Positions 36,274 to 44,788 of a stretch of 64,000 nucleotides of DNA are shown one piece after another. The DNA comes from Bombella pollinis. GTDB taxonomy: Bacteria > Pseudomonadota > Alphaproteobacteria > Acetobacterales > Acetobacteraceae. The stretch covers positions 1 through 64,000 of the forward strand of contig NZ_JANIDX010000002.1 in NCBI RefSeq assembly GCF_026385485.1, given 5' to 3'. How positions within the stretch are numbered: position 1 is the stretch's first letter; each line of letters begins with the position of its first letter. The position numbers and the translations under genes were made by a program. Below the pieces are notes generated by a model. It was not told where the DNA came from, did not search any database, and saw only the letters and a list, made by a program, of their open reading frames with translations.

Positions 36274-37197
36274 ATGTTTTTCGACTCCTTAGCCTCTTTC
36301 CCCAACCGGCGCGCTCCCGCTATTCATCTGGCACATATGTCAGACCCGCATCTTCCACCTCCGCACATTCCTTGGACTTCTTTTTTTAATAAGCGATTGC
36401 TGAGCCGTGCGTTATGGCGCAGCAAAAGACGCCATATTTTGCGCCCTGATATTACGCATCAATTGGTTGAAGATATTGCCTCTCATAAAGAAATACGCGC
36501 TGTTCTTATCAGCGGAGACATTACCAATTTTGGCACGAAGGAGGAGTATAAACAGGCCGCAACATGGCTGAAAGGGCTGCCTGTTTCCCCCGTTATTGTG
36601 CCTGGTAATCATGATTTTATGGCACCGATTGCCTATAAGCACAGCCTCGCGCAATGGGAAGAATGGTCCGATAAAACATTTCCCTTTGTGCGTTTTTTCG
36701 GCAAGGTGGCTGTTATCGGTTTAAACTCCGCGCTCCCGACCTTACCTTTTACGGCCTATGGCCTCATTAACAAAAAACAACGTAATAATCTGGCCAGATT
36801 GCTTGCGGAATTAGGCAAAGAGGGATACTGCCGGGTTGTTATGCTTCATCACCCCCCGCGGAAGGGGCTTCTACCCTACAGGAAGTCCCTCATCAATACA
36901 TCACGCTTGAGTAAGATATTACGTACTTACGGGGCGGAGCTTGTGCTGCATGGTCATTCCCACGATGCCACGCTAACTACAGTGGAAGGCACGGATATTC
37001 CCCTCCTTGGGGTGAGTGCCGCGGCAATGGATAGCCACATTATAAGCCGTAAAGCGAGCTGGAATCATCTCAGCTTCACACCCCATACAAAAGGATGGCA
37101 CATCGCTGTGCAACGCATAGATGCCACAGGGCATGTTTTCGCACAGATGGAATGGGACAGCAGTTCTTCTTTAAGGCCGGTAAATGTTCATTCGTAA
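36274..37197 (+). CDS. Calcineurin-like metallophosphoesterase
   Basis: Binuclear metal hydrolase of 307 residues with the full motif set: MSDPHL (D-x-H), SGDITN (GDxxx), VPGNHDF (GNHD), MLHHPP and HGHSHD. The substrate is not defined by sequence. Relatives act on UDP-diacylglucosamine, cyclic nucleotides or phospholipid head groups. It is the first gene of a plus-strand string (metallophosphoesterase, lptF, lptG, hydroxylase, NTP transferase), and its last 14 bases overlap the lptF start, so it may work on an envelope lipid. Confidence 0.85.
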   Translation: MFFDSLASFPNRRAPAIHLAHMSDPHLPPPHIPWTSFFNKRLLSRALWRSKRRHILRPDITHQLVEDIASHKEIRAVLISGDITNFGTKEEYKQAATWLKGLPVSPVIVPGNHDFMAPIAYKHSLAQWEEWSDKTFPFVRFFGKVAVIGLNSALPTLPFTAYGLINKKQRNNLARLLAELGKEGYCRVVMLHHPPRKGLLPYRKSLINTSRLSKILRTYGAELVLHGHSHDATLTTVEGTDIPLLGVSAAAMDSHIISRKASWNHLSFTPHTKGWHIAVQRIDATGHVFAQMEWDSSSSLRPVNVHS

Positions 37198-38350
37198 GTC
37201 TTCTCTACCGACACTAGATCGTTATTTATTACGCCAATTAGTCCCACCTTTTACGATTGCTCTTGGGACAATGCTGGTCGCCTTGTTGCTTGATAGGTTA
37301 TTGGCCCTTTTTAATCGGCTCGCCAGTAGTGGTAGCTCTATTGCCACCTTATTAACATTGCTAAGCGACCTGCTGCCTCATTATATGGGCTTAGCCCTAC
37401 CAGCGGCTTTATGCATTGCTGTCTTTATGACCATTAACCGCATGAGCGAGCATAATGAGATTGACGTGCTCTATGCGGGCCATATCTCACTCCTCCGCAT
37501 TAGCCAGCCTTATATTAAAGTGGGTGCGGTTCTCGCTGTTTTAAGCGTCCTTCTCTATGGTTATTTGCAGCCAATCGCGCGCTATGATTACCGTGAGGGC
37601 TTTTATTTTGCACGCCATACAGGCTGGGCCCCTCACCTACAATCCGATATGTTCGCAACTACCTCCACCACAACGCTTCTAACAGCAGATTACGTGGACC
37701 ATGGAGGCTCTCGTTTACGCCGTATTTTCATCCGCGATGTGAAAGATGATGGGACAACGGAGCTTATTACAGCCCCTAAAGGTCTACTCACCCTCTCTGA
37801 ACGTGATAAATCTACACAGCTTGATCTTTGGAATGGTCAGATCATACGCGCTAAATCGCCTAACCTTCCTGATAGCCATGTTTCAGTTACCCATTTTGAA
37901 CATATTGCCCGCTTAATTGAACGCTCTGGCAACCAAGAAGCTTTTCGCTCCCGTGGGAATGATGAGAGAGAGATGACAACATTGGAGATTCTTTCTGCGA
38001 TTCGGCATAATTCATCGCATATTTCTCCTAAAACGCTGCGAGCGGAAATAGATTTTCGCTTAGCCCGCGCGATTAGTATTATGTTTATACCGTTTCTCTC
38101 CATCGCCTTTGCCGTCCGAAAAAAGCGTAAACGCTCTGCCCTCGGGCAAATTATGCTAGCCATTATCCTTGTAGGGTTTGATGAAGTTTTGCTCTTTGGT
38201 GATAGCCTCGCCGCTAATGGGACAGCACCTGTGTGGCTAAGCCTTTGGGTGCCAGAAGCTATTTTCTGCCTCGGATGTACATTTGCGCTACTTGCACGCT
38301 CCAAAGTAAGTTGGCGGCATAGAGAGCAAAAAAGCTCAAGGACTGCGTGA
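37184..38350 (+). CDS. lptF: LPS export ABC transporter permease LptF
   Basis: Inner membrane half of the LptFG transporter, which with the LptB ATPase extracts lipopolysaccharide from the inner membrane. The 388-residue chain has three N-terminal helices (about 18-115), a large periplasmic beta-jellyroll (about 120-280) and three C-terminal helices. The coupling-helix region MNRMSEHNEIDVLYAGHIS-like segment (near residues 85-104) is present. It overlaps the phosphoesterase by 14 bases and precedes lptG by 4 bp. No lptD, lptA or lptB gene is near. In this setting a role in exporting another lipid cannot be excluded. Confidence 0.88.
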   Translation: MFIRKSSLPTLDRYLLRQLVPPFTIALGTMLVALLLDRLLALFNRLASSGSSIATLLTLLSDLLPHYMGLALPAALCIAVFMTINRMSEHNEIDVLYAGHISLLRISQPYIKVGAVLAVLSVLLYGYLQPIARYDYREGFYFARHTGWAPHLQSDMFATTSTTTLLTADYVDHGGSRLRRIFIRDVKDDGTTELITAPKGLLTLSERDKSTQLDLWNGQIIRAKSPNLPDSHVSVTHFEHIARLIERSGNQEAFRSRGNDEREMTTLEILSAIRHNSSHISPKTLRAEIDFRLARAISIMFIPFLSIAFAVRKKRKRSALGQIMLAIILVGFDEVLLFGDSLAANGTAPVWLSLWVPEAIFCLGCTFALLARSKVSWRHREQKSSRTA

Positions 38351-38354
38351 TATT

Positions 38355-39455
38355 ATGAGATTTCCCCTACTCCACGCTACGTTGTTAAAAGTCTTTTTGC
38401 GCCCTCTTATCACTAAAATCCTCATTTGCTGCTGTGTGTTGACGGCACTCTTAGAGATATTGGCCCTTCTTGATGATGCTTCCACGATTTTGGACCGTCA
38501 TCTTGGGTTCCACGGTATCCTAAAATATGTCGGGCTGCATTTGCCTACCCTGCTTGTCGAGATTATGCCTCTTTCGGTCATGATTGGGGGGTTGTTCACA
38601 TTGCTGCAAATGGCACTCTCTAGTGAGATTGCTGTGCTGCGTGCTGCGGGCCTTTCTACCCTAAATATGTTCCGTTATCTTTTGCCCGGCCCGTTAATCT
38701 TGAGCGTCATCTGCATCGCGCTAAAGTTATGGGTCGTCCCTCCTTTTGAGCAAGAACTTAACCGTTGGTGGAATGAAGGGGCGACACAGGCTAACGCTAC
38801 AAATGACCTCCACAGCCTTTGGTTTCGTGATGGGTCAGATATTGTACGGGTGGAAATGATTAGCCATGGCGGTAATACGCTTTCACAAGTTACGCTCTAT
38901 CATCGCAACCCCAGTAACGGTGCCCTAACCTCCACTCAACATTATGAGCAGCTAAATTACGAACATAATCAATGGGTGGCGCATGGCACTTTCGATCGTA
39001 CCGACCTCTACCAAGATAGTACAAAAGCTAGAATTACCTCGGAGTTTATTGTCCCTCTCCTATCTGCCACCCCGATGGATATCATCAATATGACTTTGCC
39101 GGGTGTCTATTATACGCCACACCAATTTCGGCAAATTTTTTCCAAAAAAGCACCCTCAAATTTACCTAGATCAAATTATTTGATGACCTTATATGCTATC
39201 TTATTCCTACCGTTGCAGATGGCCGTGATGCTTCTCGTTACGCTGCCTATTACATATATCCCGCCGCGGGCAGGGTTACGAACCCCCTTGCCTGTATATG
39301 TTATGGCAGCTGGGTTAGGGATTGTTATCCTCCAAGGTATGATTTCGGCCTTGGGGAATGCGGGTTCCTTGCCTATATTACTCGCTACATGTTCTGGTCA
39401 GGTTGTGGCGGCCCTGTTCAGCTTGGCTTGGATATTGCGAATGGAGGAAAAATGA
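38355..39455 (+). CDS. lptG: LPS export ABC transporter permease LptG
   Basis: Partner of LptF, 366 residues with the same six-helix layout and periplasmic jellyroll (about 125-265). The conserved MALSSEIAVLRAAGLS segment (near residues 90-105) is the coupling region that contacts the ATPase. Its stop codon overlaps the next ATG (ATGA), tying its translation to that of the fatty acid hydroxylase-family enzyme. That is an unusual partner for an LPS exporter. Confidence 0.9.
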   Translation: MRFPLLHATLLKVFLRPLITKILICCCVLTALLEILALLDDASTILDRHLGFHGILKYVGLHLPTLLVEIMPLSVMIGGLFTLLQMALSSEIAVLRAAGLSTLNMFRYLLPGPLILSVICIALKLWVVPPFEQELNRWWNEGATQANATNDLHSLWFRDGSDIVRVEMISHGGNTLSQVTLYHRNPSNGALTSTQHYEQLNYEHNQWVAHGTFDRTDLYQDSTKARITSEFIVPLLSATPMDIINMTLPGVYYTPHQFRQIFSKKAPSNLPRSNYLMTLYAILFLPLQMAVMLLVTLPITYIPPRAGLRTPLPVYVMAAGLGIVILQGMISALGNAGSLPILLATCSGQVVAALFSLAWILRMEEK

Positions 39456-40258
39456 GTACATTTAAAAACTTTTTTCAGGGCACGACTCTTATGCATAAGG
39501 GCCGAAGCTATGATCTAGGGAAGATGAACCTGTCTCAATTATGGGCAGCCTATCTCACCTACCCCACGATTCTACTTTATTTCGCCCTTATTATAGGGAC
39601 AGCTGTACTCAGCGTGTATCTACGCCATAGCTGGTGGGGGGTATTGATCCCCGTTCCTGTTATCATCGCTGTTTATCCTACGGCATGGTATATTATTCAT
39701 CGTTACATCCTTCATGGGCGTTGGTTTTATCGCAATCCAATCACCGCCGCGATGTGGAAGCGTATTCATTTTGACCATCACCAAGACCCGCATCTTTTGG
39801 AGGTGTTGTTCGGCTCCCCTCTAAATACTGTGCCAACCATGATGGCAATTACCATGCCTATTGGTGCACTTATTGGCGGATGGGGTGGTGCTTTTTCTGC
39901 TCTTGCCACCGCACTGGTGATGACCTGCATTTATGAGTTCTTTCACTGCATTCAGCATTTGGCCTATAAGCCTCGCTGGCAGTGGGTGGTGTATATTAAG
40001 CAGCTTCATGTTCTACACCATTTCCATGATGAAGACGGCAATTACGGCATTACAAACTATCTGCCAGACCGGATTATGGGGACATTCTACCGCGCAGCGA
40101 AGGATCGCCCTCGTAGCCCTTATGTCTTTAACTTGGGATATACGGTGGAAGAAGCTGAGCGTTATCCTTGGGTGATGCGCCGTACGGGGGCTCCGCCGCG
40201 TGACCGGCCCGACCCAGCACGCGCTCCTAAAAAAGAAGAACTCGCCAAGAGCGCATGA
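39452..40258 (+). CDS. Fatty acid hydroxylase superfamily membrane enzyme (sterol desaturase type)
   Basis: Integral membrane diiron oxygenase predicted to hydroxylate an acyl or sphingoid chain. The start is the ATG at 39452 (MSTFKNFFQG), 4 bases overlapping lptG and preceded by GGAGG; a longer reading from 39389 has no support. The protein is 268 residues with about four membrane helices. Histidine boxes are visible: HRYILH (83-88), HFDHH (106-110), HCIQH (165-169) and HVLHHFH (186-192), the metal-ligand pattern of the superfamily. In this neighbourhood, hydroxylation of a ceramide is plausible. Hydroxylation of hopanoids or other lipids is the alternative. Confidence 0.85.
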   Translation: MSTFKNFFQGTTLMHKGRSYDLGKMNLSQLWAAYLTYPTILLYFALIIGTAVLSVYLRHSWWGVLIPVPVIIAVYPTAWYIIHRYILHGRWFYRNPITAAMWKRIHFDHHQDPHLLEVLFGSPLNTVPTMMAITMPIGALIGGWGGAFSALATALVMTCIYEFFHCIQHLAYKPRWQWVVYIKQLHVLHHFHDEDGNYGITNYLPDRIMGTFYRAAKDRPRSPYVFNLGYTVEEAERYPWVMRRTGAPPRDRPDPARAPKKEELAKSA

Positions 40259-41010
40259 CAGTTCCTGTTTTAATTCTGGCGGGTTCACGCGATGGAGAGC
40301 GTGACCCGCTAGCGCAGATGGGCAAGGTTACGCATAAGGCCCTCCTCCCTATTGGAGGAACCCCGATGATTGACCGTGTTGTCCACTCTTTAGAGCAAAC
40401 ATCGGGCATCGGGCGTATTTGGGTAAGTATAGAGCACCCCGAATATTTAGCGCATTTGGGGGATCGCGTTGCTCTTATAAAGGCGTCCCCTTCACCTAGC
40501 GAGAGCGTTCTCAATGCTGTGCGCATGATAGGGACGCCTTGCCTCGTTACCACGGCTGATCACGCCCTTTTACAACCTCAATGGGTCGAGGAGTTCCTAG
40601 AAAAAAGTTGTGCAGCGCAAGTGGACCTTACAGCCGGGATTGCTCTTAGGGAGACCATCCAACGGGATGTCCCGCAAACAGAAAGAACGTATATTCATCT
40701 CTCTGATATAAGCTTTTCAGGTTGTAATTTATTTTGGCTAGGTAATGAGACCTCACTTGAGGTTATCGCCCTCTGGCGTCAACTTCAGCGTTATCGTAAG
40801 CGGCCATGGCGTATGGCTCTTACCCTTGGACTCTCCACTATTCTGCGCGTCTTAACTAAGACGCTCACCTCTTGGCGGTTGGAGGAGCGAATCCATACTC
40901 TCACCGGGGCGTCTGTCCGTCTTATCCCCCTCTCTGATGGTCGCGCTGCTGTGGATGTAGATAAGCCATCTGATGCCCATCTTGTTGCACAACTTTTAGA
41001 GACGTGGTGA
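40255..41010 (+). CDS. MobA-like NTP transferase
   Basis: GT-A fold nucleotidyltransferase of 251 residues. The N-terminal loop LILAGSRDGERDPLA and the lysine-containing HKALLPIGGTPMIDR match the NTP-binding signature of sugar- and alcohol-phosphate nucleotidyltransferases. TTADHALL carries the metal-binding Asp. The start overlaps the hydroxylase stop (ATGA). It may make a CDP- or other NDP-activated head group for the lipid made in this region, which is inference; the substrate is unknown. It ends the plus-strand unit at a hairpin. Confidence 0.8.
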   Translation: MTVPVLILAGSRDGERDPLAQMGKVTHKALLPIGGTPMIDRVVHSLEQTSGIGRIWVSIEHPEYLAHLGDRVALIKASPSPSESVLNAVRMIGTPCLVTTADHALLQPQWVEEFLEKSCAAQVDLTAGIALRETIQRDVPQTERTYIHLSDISFSGCNLFWLGNETSLEVIALWRQLQRYRKRPWRMALTLGLSTILRVLTKTLTSWRLEERIHTLTGASVRLIPLSDGRAAVDVDKPSDAHLVAQLLETW

Positions 41011-41029
41011 GGGGAATACATCCCCTCAC
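41007..41029. terminator. Hairpin between convergent genes
   Basis: GTGAGGGGA and TCCCCTCAC form a 9-bp stem with a 5-base loop, overlapping the stop codon of the NTP transferase. The following T run is delayed by about 12 bases, so termination efficiency is uncertain. Confidence 0.5.
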
Positions 41030-41039
41030 GAGCTTCCTC

Positions 41040-42005
41040 TCATTTTTTCAACAGTTCTTTTTTGAGTTTGAAAAAGGCCGGGCGCAGACCGTGTCGAATC
41101 TTTTTAAAATCAACCAGAGTGACTTTGCCCGCAGCAGAGAGCGTGTGCATACCATCAGGATAATCCTTCAAGGTAGGCGTATGTAACGGAACAGCCTCTC
41201 CCCCGCACAGCACGGGACGTCCTTTTTCAAAGCCTGATAAATGGAGAAAACGTAAGCCACCTCCATAAGTTACGCTACAATCTTGCACAGGGAGAAACAC
41301 GTCGCCCCCCTCCACAAATGGGGTCCCTCCCGGGCGCGCACCACTTTTATCAATAAGGAACCGGCCTAAATCACACCAAGGCCCGGTTAATTCTTCAGCT
41401 AACGCAATATGTAACGTACTCTGTCGGCATGTCTTTGGCTCTGGCGGCGTCCAGAATAACCACCACCGCCCAGCATGATAAAGTGGCGTTGCATCAATCG
41501 CCCCAATAGGAAATACAAAACTTGAAACTTTCTCCCATTCATAAGGGAAAGAACGTGCTTTATATAAAGTCAAACGGTCAGATTTATAACCCTCTGGCAG
41601 CATATAAGTAACCCCTTCATGCTGGAATACATAAGGGTAAGAGAGGTGCCAATCTTCTTTTAAAACGGTGCGATGTTCTAATAAAGTAAAGGTCTCATCA
41701 TAAATAAGGACATCTATGACGCCTTTACTTTGGTGATAGTCATAATATTCCGCGAAGACATATAGCTTACCATCCCGCCAAAGCCCGAAAGGATCCGCCA
41801 AAAAACCATCATTTCCACAAGATGGCAGAAAGGTCATCTCAATATCATCGAGACCATTTTGCCGGATAATCTGCTCAAAAGGGGCGTGCAAGATTGCTGA
41901 CCGCCAGTAATCCATTTTAAACAGTTTCATAACCTTGCATCCTACGGATTTATTTATGCGATGCTGTATCATACATCGCCCTTTCCTCAGACGAAAGGGC
42001 AGCAT
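41040..42005 (-). CDS. Five-bladed propeller protein resembling the GINT1 N-terminal domain
   Basis: Soluble 321-residue protein with repeated beta-propeller-like segments: DPFGLWRDGKLYVFAEYYDY, then SYPYVFQHEGVTYMLPE, and DATPLYHAGRWWLFWT. The pattern recalls the N-terminal domain of plant glucosamine inositolphosphorylceramide transferase (GINT1) and of bacterial formyltransferase- or glycosyltransferase-linked proteins. Catalysis by this domain is not established. The first 30 residues look unneeded; an internal Met at MKLFKMDYW could be the real start. It is convergent with the NTP transferase. A role in glycosylating or formylating a lipid head group is a hypothesis. Confidence 0.6.
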   Translation of the reverse strand: MLPFRLRKGRCMIQHRINKSVGCKVMKLFKMDYWRSAILHAPFEQIIRQNGLDDIEMTFLPSCGNDGFLADPFGLWRDGKLYVFAEYYDYHQSKGVIDVLIYDETFTLLEHRTVLKEDWHLSYPYVFQHEGVTYMLPEGYKSDRLTLYKARSFPYEWEKVSSFVFPIGAIDATPLYHAGRWWLFWTPPEPKTCRQSTLHIALAEELTGPWCDLGRFLIDKSGARPGGTPFVEGGDVFLPVQDCSVTYGGGLRFLHLSGFEKGRPVLCGGEAVPLHTPTLKDYPDGMHTLSAAGKVTLVDFKKIRHGLRPAFFKLKKELLKK

Positions 42006-42094
42006 GCATAACAGACCTAAAATTGTACCATATCCTTTGTAAGCTTATTGTGATTATTATACCTCATTCTGCTTATTCATAACGAGACTCTATC

Positions 42095-42889
42095 ATGCCA
42101 AATACCTCCGCTATTAATGAACGCTTTCATGCGGCACAAAAAATCATCAAAGATGCTGCACAGCTTGCCAAAAATATGCAACCTGCGCCGGGAAAACCTA
42201 CAGCCGAGCTAAAAGGCCATCAAGATTATGTCACTGAGGCTGATAGAGCTGTTGAGACTTTCCTTGTAAAGGAATTATCTGCCCTCTTTCCTGATGATGC
42301 TTTTTTAGGAGAGGAATATGGAGCCACGCAGTCGGGGGCGTTTCGTTGGGTTATTGACCCTATTGATGGCACCTCCAATTATGCACGAGGGCGTAATCGT
42401 TGGTGTATTTCTATAGGTCTTATGCACCATGACACACCCGTTGCAGGGATTATTGAAGCCCCAACTTTACGGGAAAGCTTTACCGCTCGCATAGGCCAAG
42501 GTGCCTTTCTTAACGGGACCCCTATCCAAGCCTCCAAAACAGATAAATTAAGGGAGGCTATGGTGGAAATCGGCTGGTCCCCTTATGTCCCAGAGGGATG
42601 GTATCCCCAAAAAATGGGCGCACTCCTCACCGAAGGAAGCATGCCACGCTCTCTTGGCTCTGGCGCATTAGCCCTTGCGGATGTCGCTTGCGGTCGCTCG
42701 GATGGTTATCATGAATATGTCATATTCTTATGGGACGTTGCCGCCGCACTTGTCTTGCTACAAGAGGCGGGAGCTTGTGTATCTCCCTTCCTAAAGAATG
42801 GGGGCCTAACACAACGTACGCCTATCCTCGCTTGCGCCCCGCTCATAGCACCCTCGCTTTCCAAAACTCTAGGCGTCTCACTAGATTAA
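42095..42889 (+). CDS. Inositol monophosphatase family protein (possible histidinol-phosphatase)
   Basis: Mg2+-dependent sugar or alcohol phosphatase of 264 residues. Family motifs are GEEYG (about 73-77), WVIDPIDGTSNYARG (about 86-100) and LWDVAAALVLLQEAG near residue 212. Members hydrolyse inositol-1-phosphate, histidinol phosphate (HisN of alphaproteobacteria) or other substrates, and sequence alone does not decide. Its position beside the GINT1-like gene makes an inositol-related lipid role tempting, but HisN is an ordinary alternative. Confidence 0.8.
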   Translation: MPNTSAINERFHAAQKIIKDAAQLAKNMQPAPGKPTAELKGHQDYVTEADRAVETFLVKELSALFPDDAFLGEEYGATQSGAFRWVIDPIDGTSNYARGRNRWCISIGLMHHDTPVAGIIEAPTLRESFTARIGQGAFLNGTPIQASKTDKLREAMVEIGWSPYVPEGWYPQKMGALLTEGSMPRSLGSGALALADVACGRSDGYHEYVIFLWDVAAALVLLQEAGACVSPFLKNGGLTQRTPILACAPLIAPSLSKTLGVSLD

Positions 42890-42937
42890 GTTTATATTAC
42901 TGAAGTTCACCTTTATTTCCCTTGTTAGGAGAGATTC

Positions 42938-43627
42938 GTGTTTAAGCCTTTTGCGTTTGTCTCACGTTCCGTTGCCATTGCGGCAAGCTTACTTGCTGTC
43001 AATGCGTGTGCCGCTAATATTTCCACACCGCGGAAGCAGCAAGCTCTTGTTGATAAAGCCGCTTTTGCTGTGCATTCCGCCTTTATCAATTCAAAAACTA
43101 ACCCTCATACTGCACAGATTCTGCGTGAAGCGAAAGCTATGGTCATTTGCCCAGATGTGACCAAGATGTCTCTCGTTTTCGGTGGTACAGGCGGGGCATG
43201 TGTTCTTGTTGGACGTGGTGCTAATAACTCTTGGTCTGACCCGGCTTTCTATACCCTTAGTGCAGGCTCCTTTGGGTTGCAGGCCGGTTATCAGCATAGC
43301 CAGCTCTTCCTCATCATCACATCCAAGAATGCTGTTCTCTCCATGATGGACCGTGAATACACTTTTGATGCAAGTGCTGATGCTGCCTTTGGGTCTCATG
43401 GAACCAGCGCAAGCAATGACCATCGTGAAGTTTATGCTCTGCAAAAGACTAACGGCGTCTTCGCTGGGGTTTCTTTAGGGAGCAGCAAGCTCAAAGCTAA
43501 CAATGCTGCAAACCGTGATTATTACGGCCAAGTTGTTGGGGCTGAGGATATTGTTATCAATATGCGTGTTAATAACAAAGCCGCCGACCCACTACGCCGT
43601 AGCGTTATGAAGGCTGTGTCTCGCTAA
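42938..43627 (+). CDS. SYLF-domain lipid-binding protein, exported
   Basis: 229-residue protein with a signal peptide (hydrophobic about 8-22; LLAVNACA could be a lipobox with Cys at 24). The SYLF (Ysc84/DUF500) domain covers the rest (AKAMVICPDVTKMSLVFGG, then FYTLSAGSFGLQAG and KNAVLSMMD). Eukaryotic members bind phosphoinositides; the bacterial role is unclear, probably envelope lipid binding. The start is GTG with AGGAGA about 7 bases upstream. It is followed by a strong terminator shared with mltG. Confidence 0.87.
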   Translation: MFKPFAFVSRSVAIAASLLAVNACAANISTPRKQQALVDKAAFAVHSAFINSKTNPHTAQILREAKAMVICPDVTKMSLVFGGTGGACVLVGRGANNSWSDPAFYTLSAGSFGLQAGYQHSQLFLIITSKNAVLSMMDREYTFDASADAAFGSHGTSASNDHREVYALQKTNGVFAGVSLGSSKLKANNAANRDYYGQVVGAEDIVINMRVNNKAADPLRRSVMKAVSR

Positions 43628-43650
43628 GAGCTTATACTTTTATAGCAAGG

Positions 43651-43681
43651 AGGCCATTCCTTATTAGGAATGGCCTTTTTT
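43651..43681. terminator. Bidirectional terminator between the SYLF gene and mltG
   Basis: AGGCCATTCCT and AGGAATGGCCT form an 11-bp perfect stem with a TATT loop, followed by a T run on the plus strand. Confidence 0.9.
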
Positions 43682-43685
43682 ATAA

Positions 43686-44732
43686 TTACTGAACGTCTGC
43701 TTTAGTTCGGCGATATGTCCGAACATGCTCTATGTGCTCAGCTAATGTATGTGAAAAATGATGCCCACCATGACCCGTAGCCACAAAATAAAGCGCATCC
43801 CCATCAGCTGGATGGGCTACGGCCTCTAAAGCACTTTTCCCCGGTGAACATATAGGCCCCGGTGGTAGGCCCTCATGTTGGTAACTATTATAAGGGCTAT
43901 CAAATTGCAGGTCGTCTTTTGTCAAAGGGCGTGTTAGCAGCCCTTCCCCATTGCTAACAGCATAAATGACGGTTGGGTCTGTCTGTAACTTCATCCCCTG
44001 TTTTAAACGATTTAGAAAGACACGCGCTATTTGTGGTCGTTCCTCTGGTAGGGAGGTCTCACGTTCAACTATAGAGGCAAGGATCAATAATTGCTCTGGT
44101 GTGGTGATGATACCTACTAACGCCTCTTGGTCTCGCCCCGCCCAAACCTCTTTGAGGAGAGTATTCATTAAGGTTTCCATATGGGTTAGTAGGGTTTGAC
44201 GCTCCATCCCCCATACATAAAAGAAAGTTTGCGGTGCAACGCGGCCTTCTTGAATCTCCCCTATTGTGCCCTGTAAGGCGGGAGCCTGCATCAGTAGAGC
44301 TTGAATACGCCGTGCTGTTAGCCCTTCAGCGATTGTAAGGCTATGAGAAACAGGCTGCCCATGCCGCAAAATAGCTAAACTATGAGCGATGGAGACGCGA
44401 TCGGGAAACTTGAGCTCTGCTGCATGGAGCGGCCCTTGCGATTTTGTAAGGAACAAGGCCAGTTTAAAGAAAAGAGAAGATACACTCCCACGCGCTAGCA
44501 CACCGTTCTCTTGCAACACATGCACAACGCGATCCGTTCCCCCATGAGGAATGATAACCACGCGCTCTGCTTGTAACGGGCCGGGGTCTGTGTAATGGCC
44601 GTATCCTGCAAAGACAGTTCCACCCGCTCCGGCAAGTAAAAGGGCCAACACACGCCCTTTTGTAATGAGGCGAAAGTGTTTTGACGTTTTTATTTGTTTA
44701 TCTTGCACCTCGGGGACGGGGGATTCTGGCAT
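43686..44732 (-). CDS. mltG: Endolytic transglycosylase MltG
   Basis: Inner membrane lytic transglycosylase that cuts nascent peptidoglycan strands and limits glycan length. The 348-residue protein has one N-terminal membrane helix (about 25-45) and a YceG domain with the catalytic Glu in ASIVERETSLPEERP and the motif LQTDPTVIYA. It lies 56 bp after fabF, the usual alphaproteobacterial fabF-mltG pairing, and ends the minus-strand unit at a terminator. Confidence 0.95.
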   Translation of the reverse strand: MPESPVPEVQDKQIKTSKHFRLITKGRVLALLLAGAGGTVFAGYGHYTDPGPLQAERVVIIPHGGTDRVVHVLQENGVLARGSVSSLFFKLALFLTKSQGPLHAAELKFPDRVSIAHSLAILRHGQPVSHSLTIAEGLTARRIQALLMQAPALQGTIGEIQEGRVAPQTFFYVWGMERQTLLTHMETLMNTLLKEVWAGRDQEALVGIITTPEQLLILASIVERETSLPEERPQIARVFLNRLKQGMKLQTDPTVIYAVSNGEGLLTRPLTKDDLQFDSPYNSYQHEGLPPGPICSPGKSALEAVAHPADGDALYFVATGHGGHHFSHTLAEHIEHVRTYRRTKADVQ

Positions 44733-44788
44733 GTTATACTCTCCTCACCATGTAACGAGTATTACCAAGCCATCCCTCCCCCGGCAAA

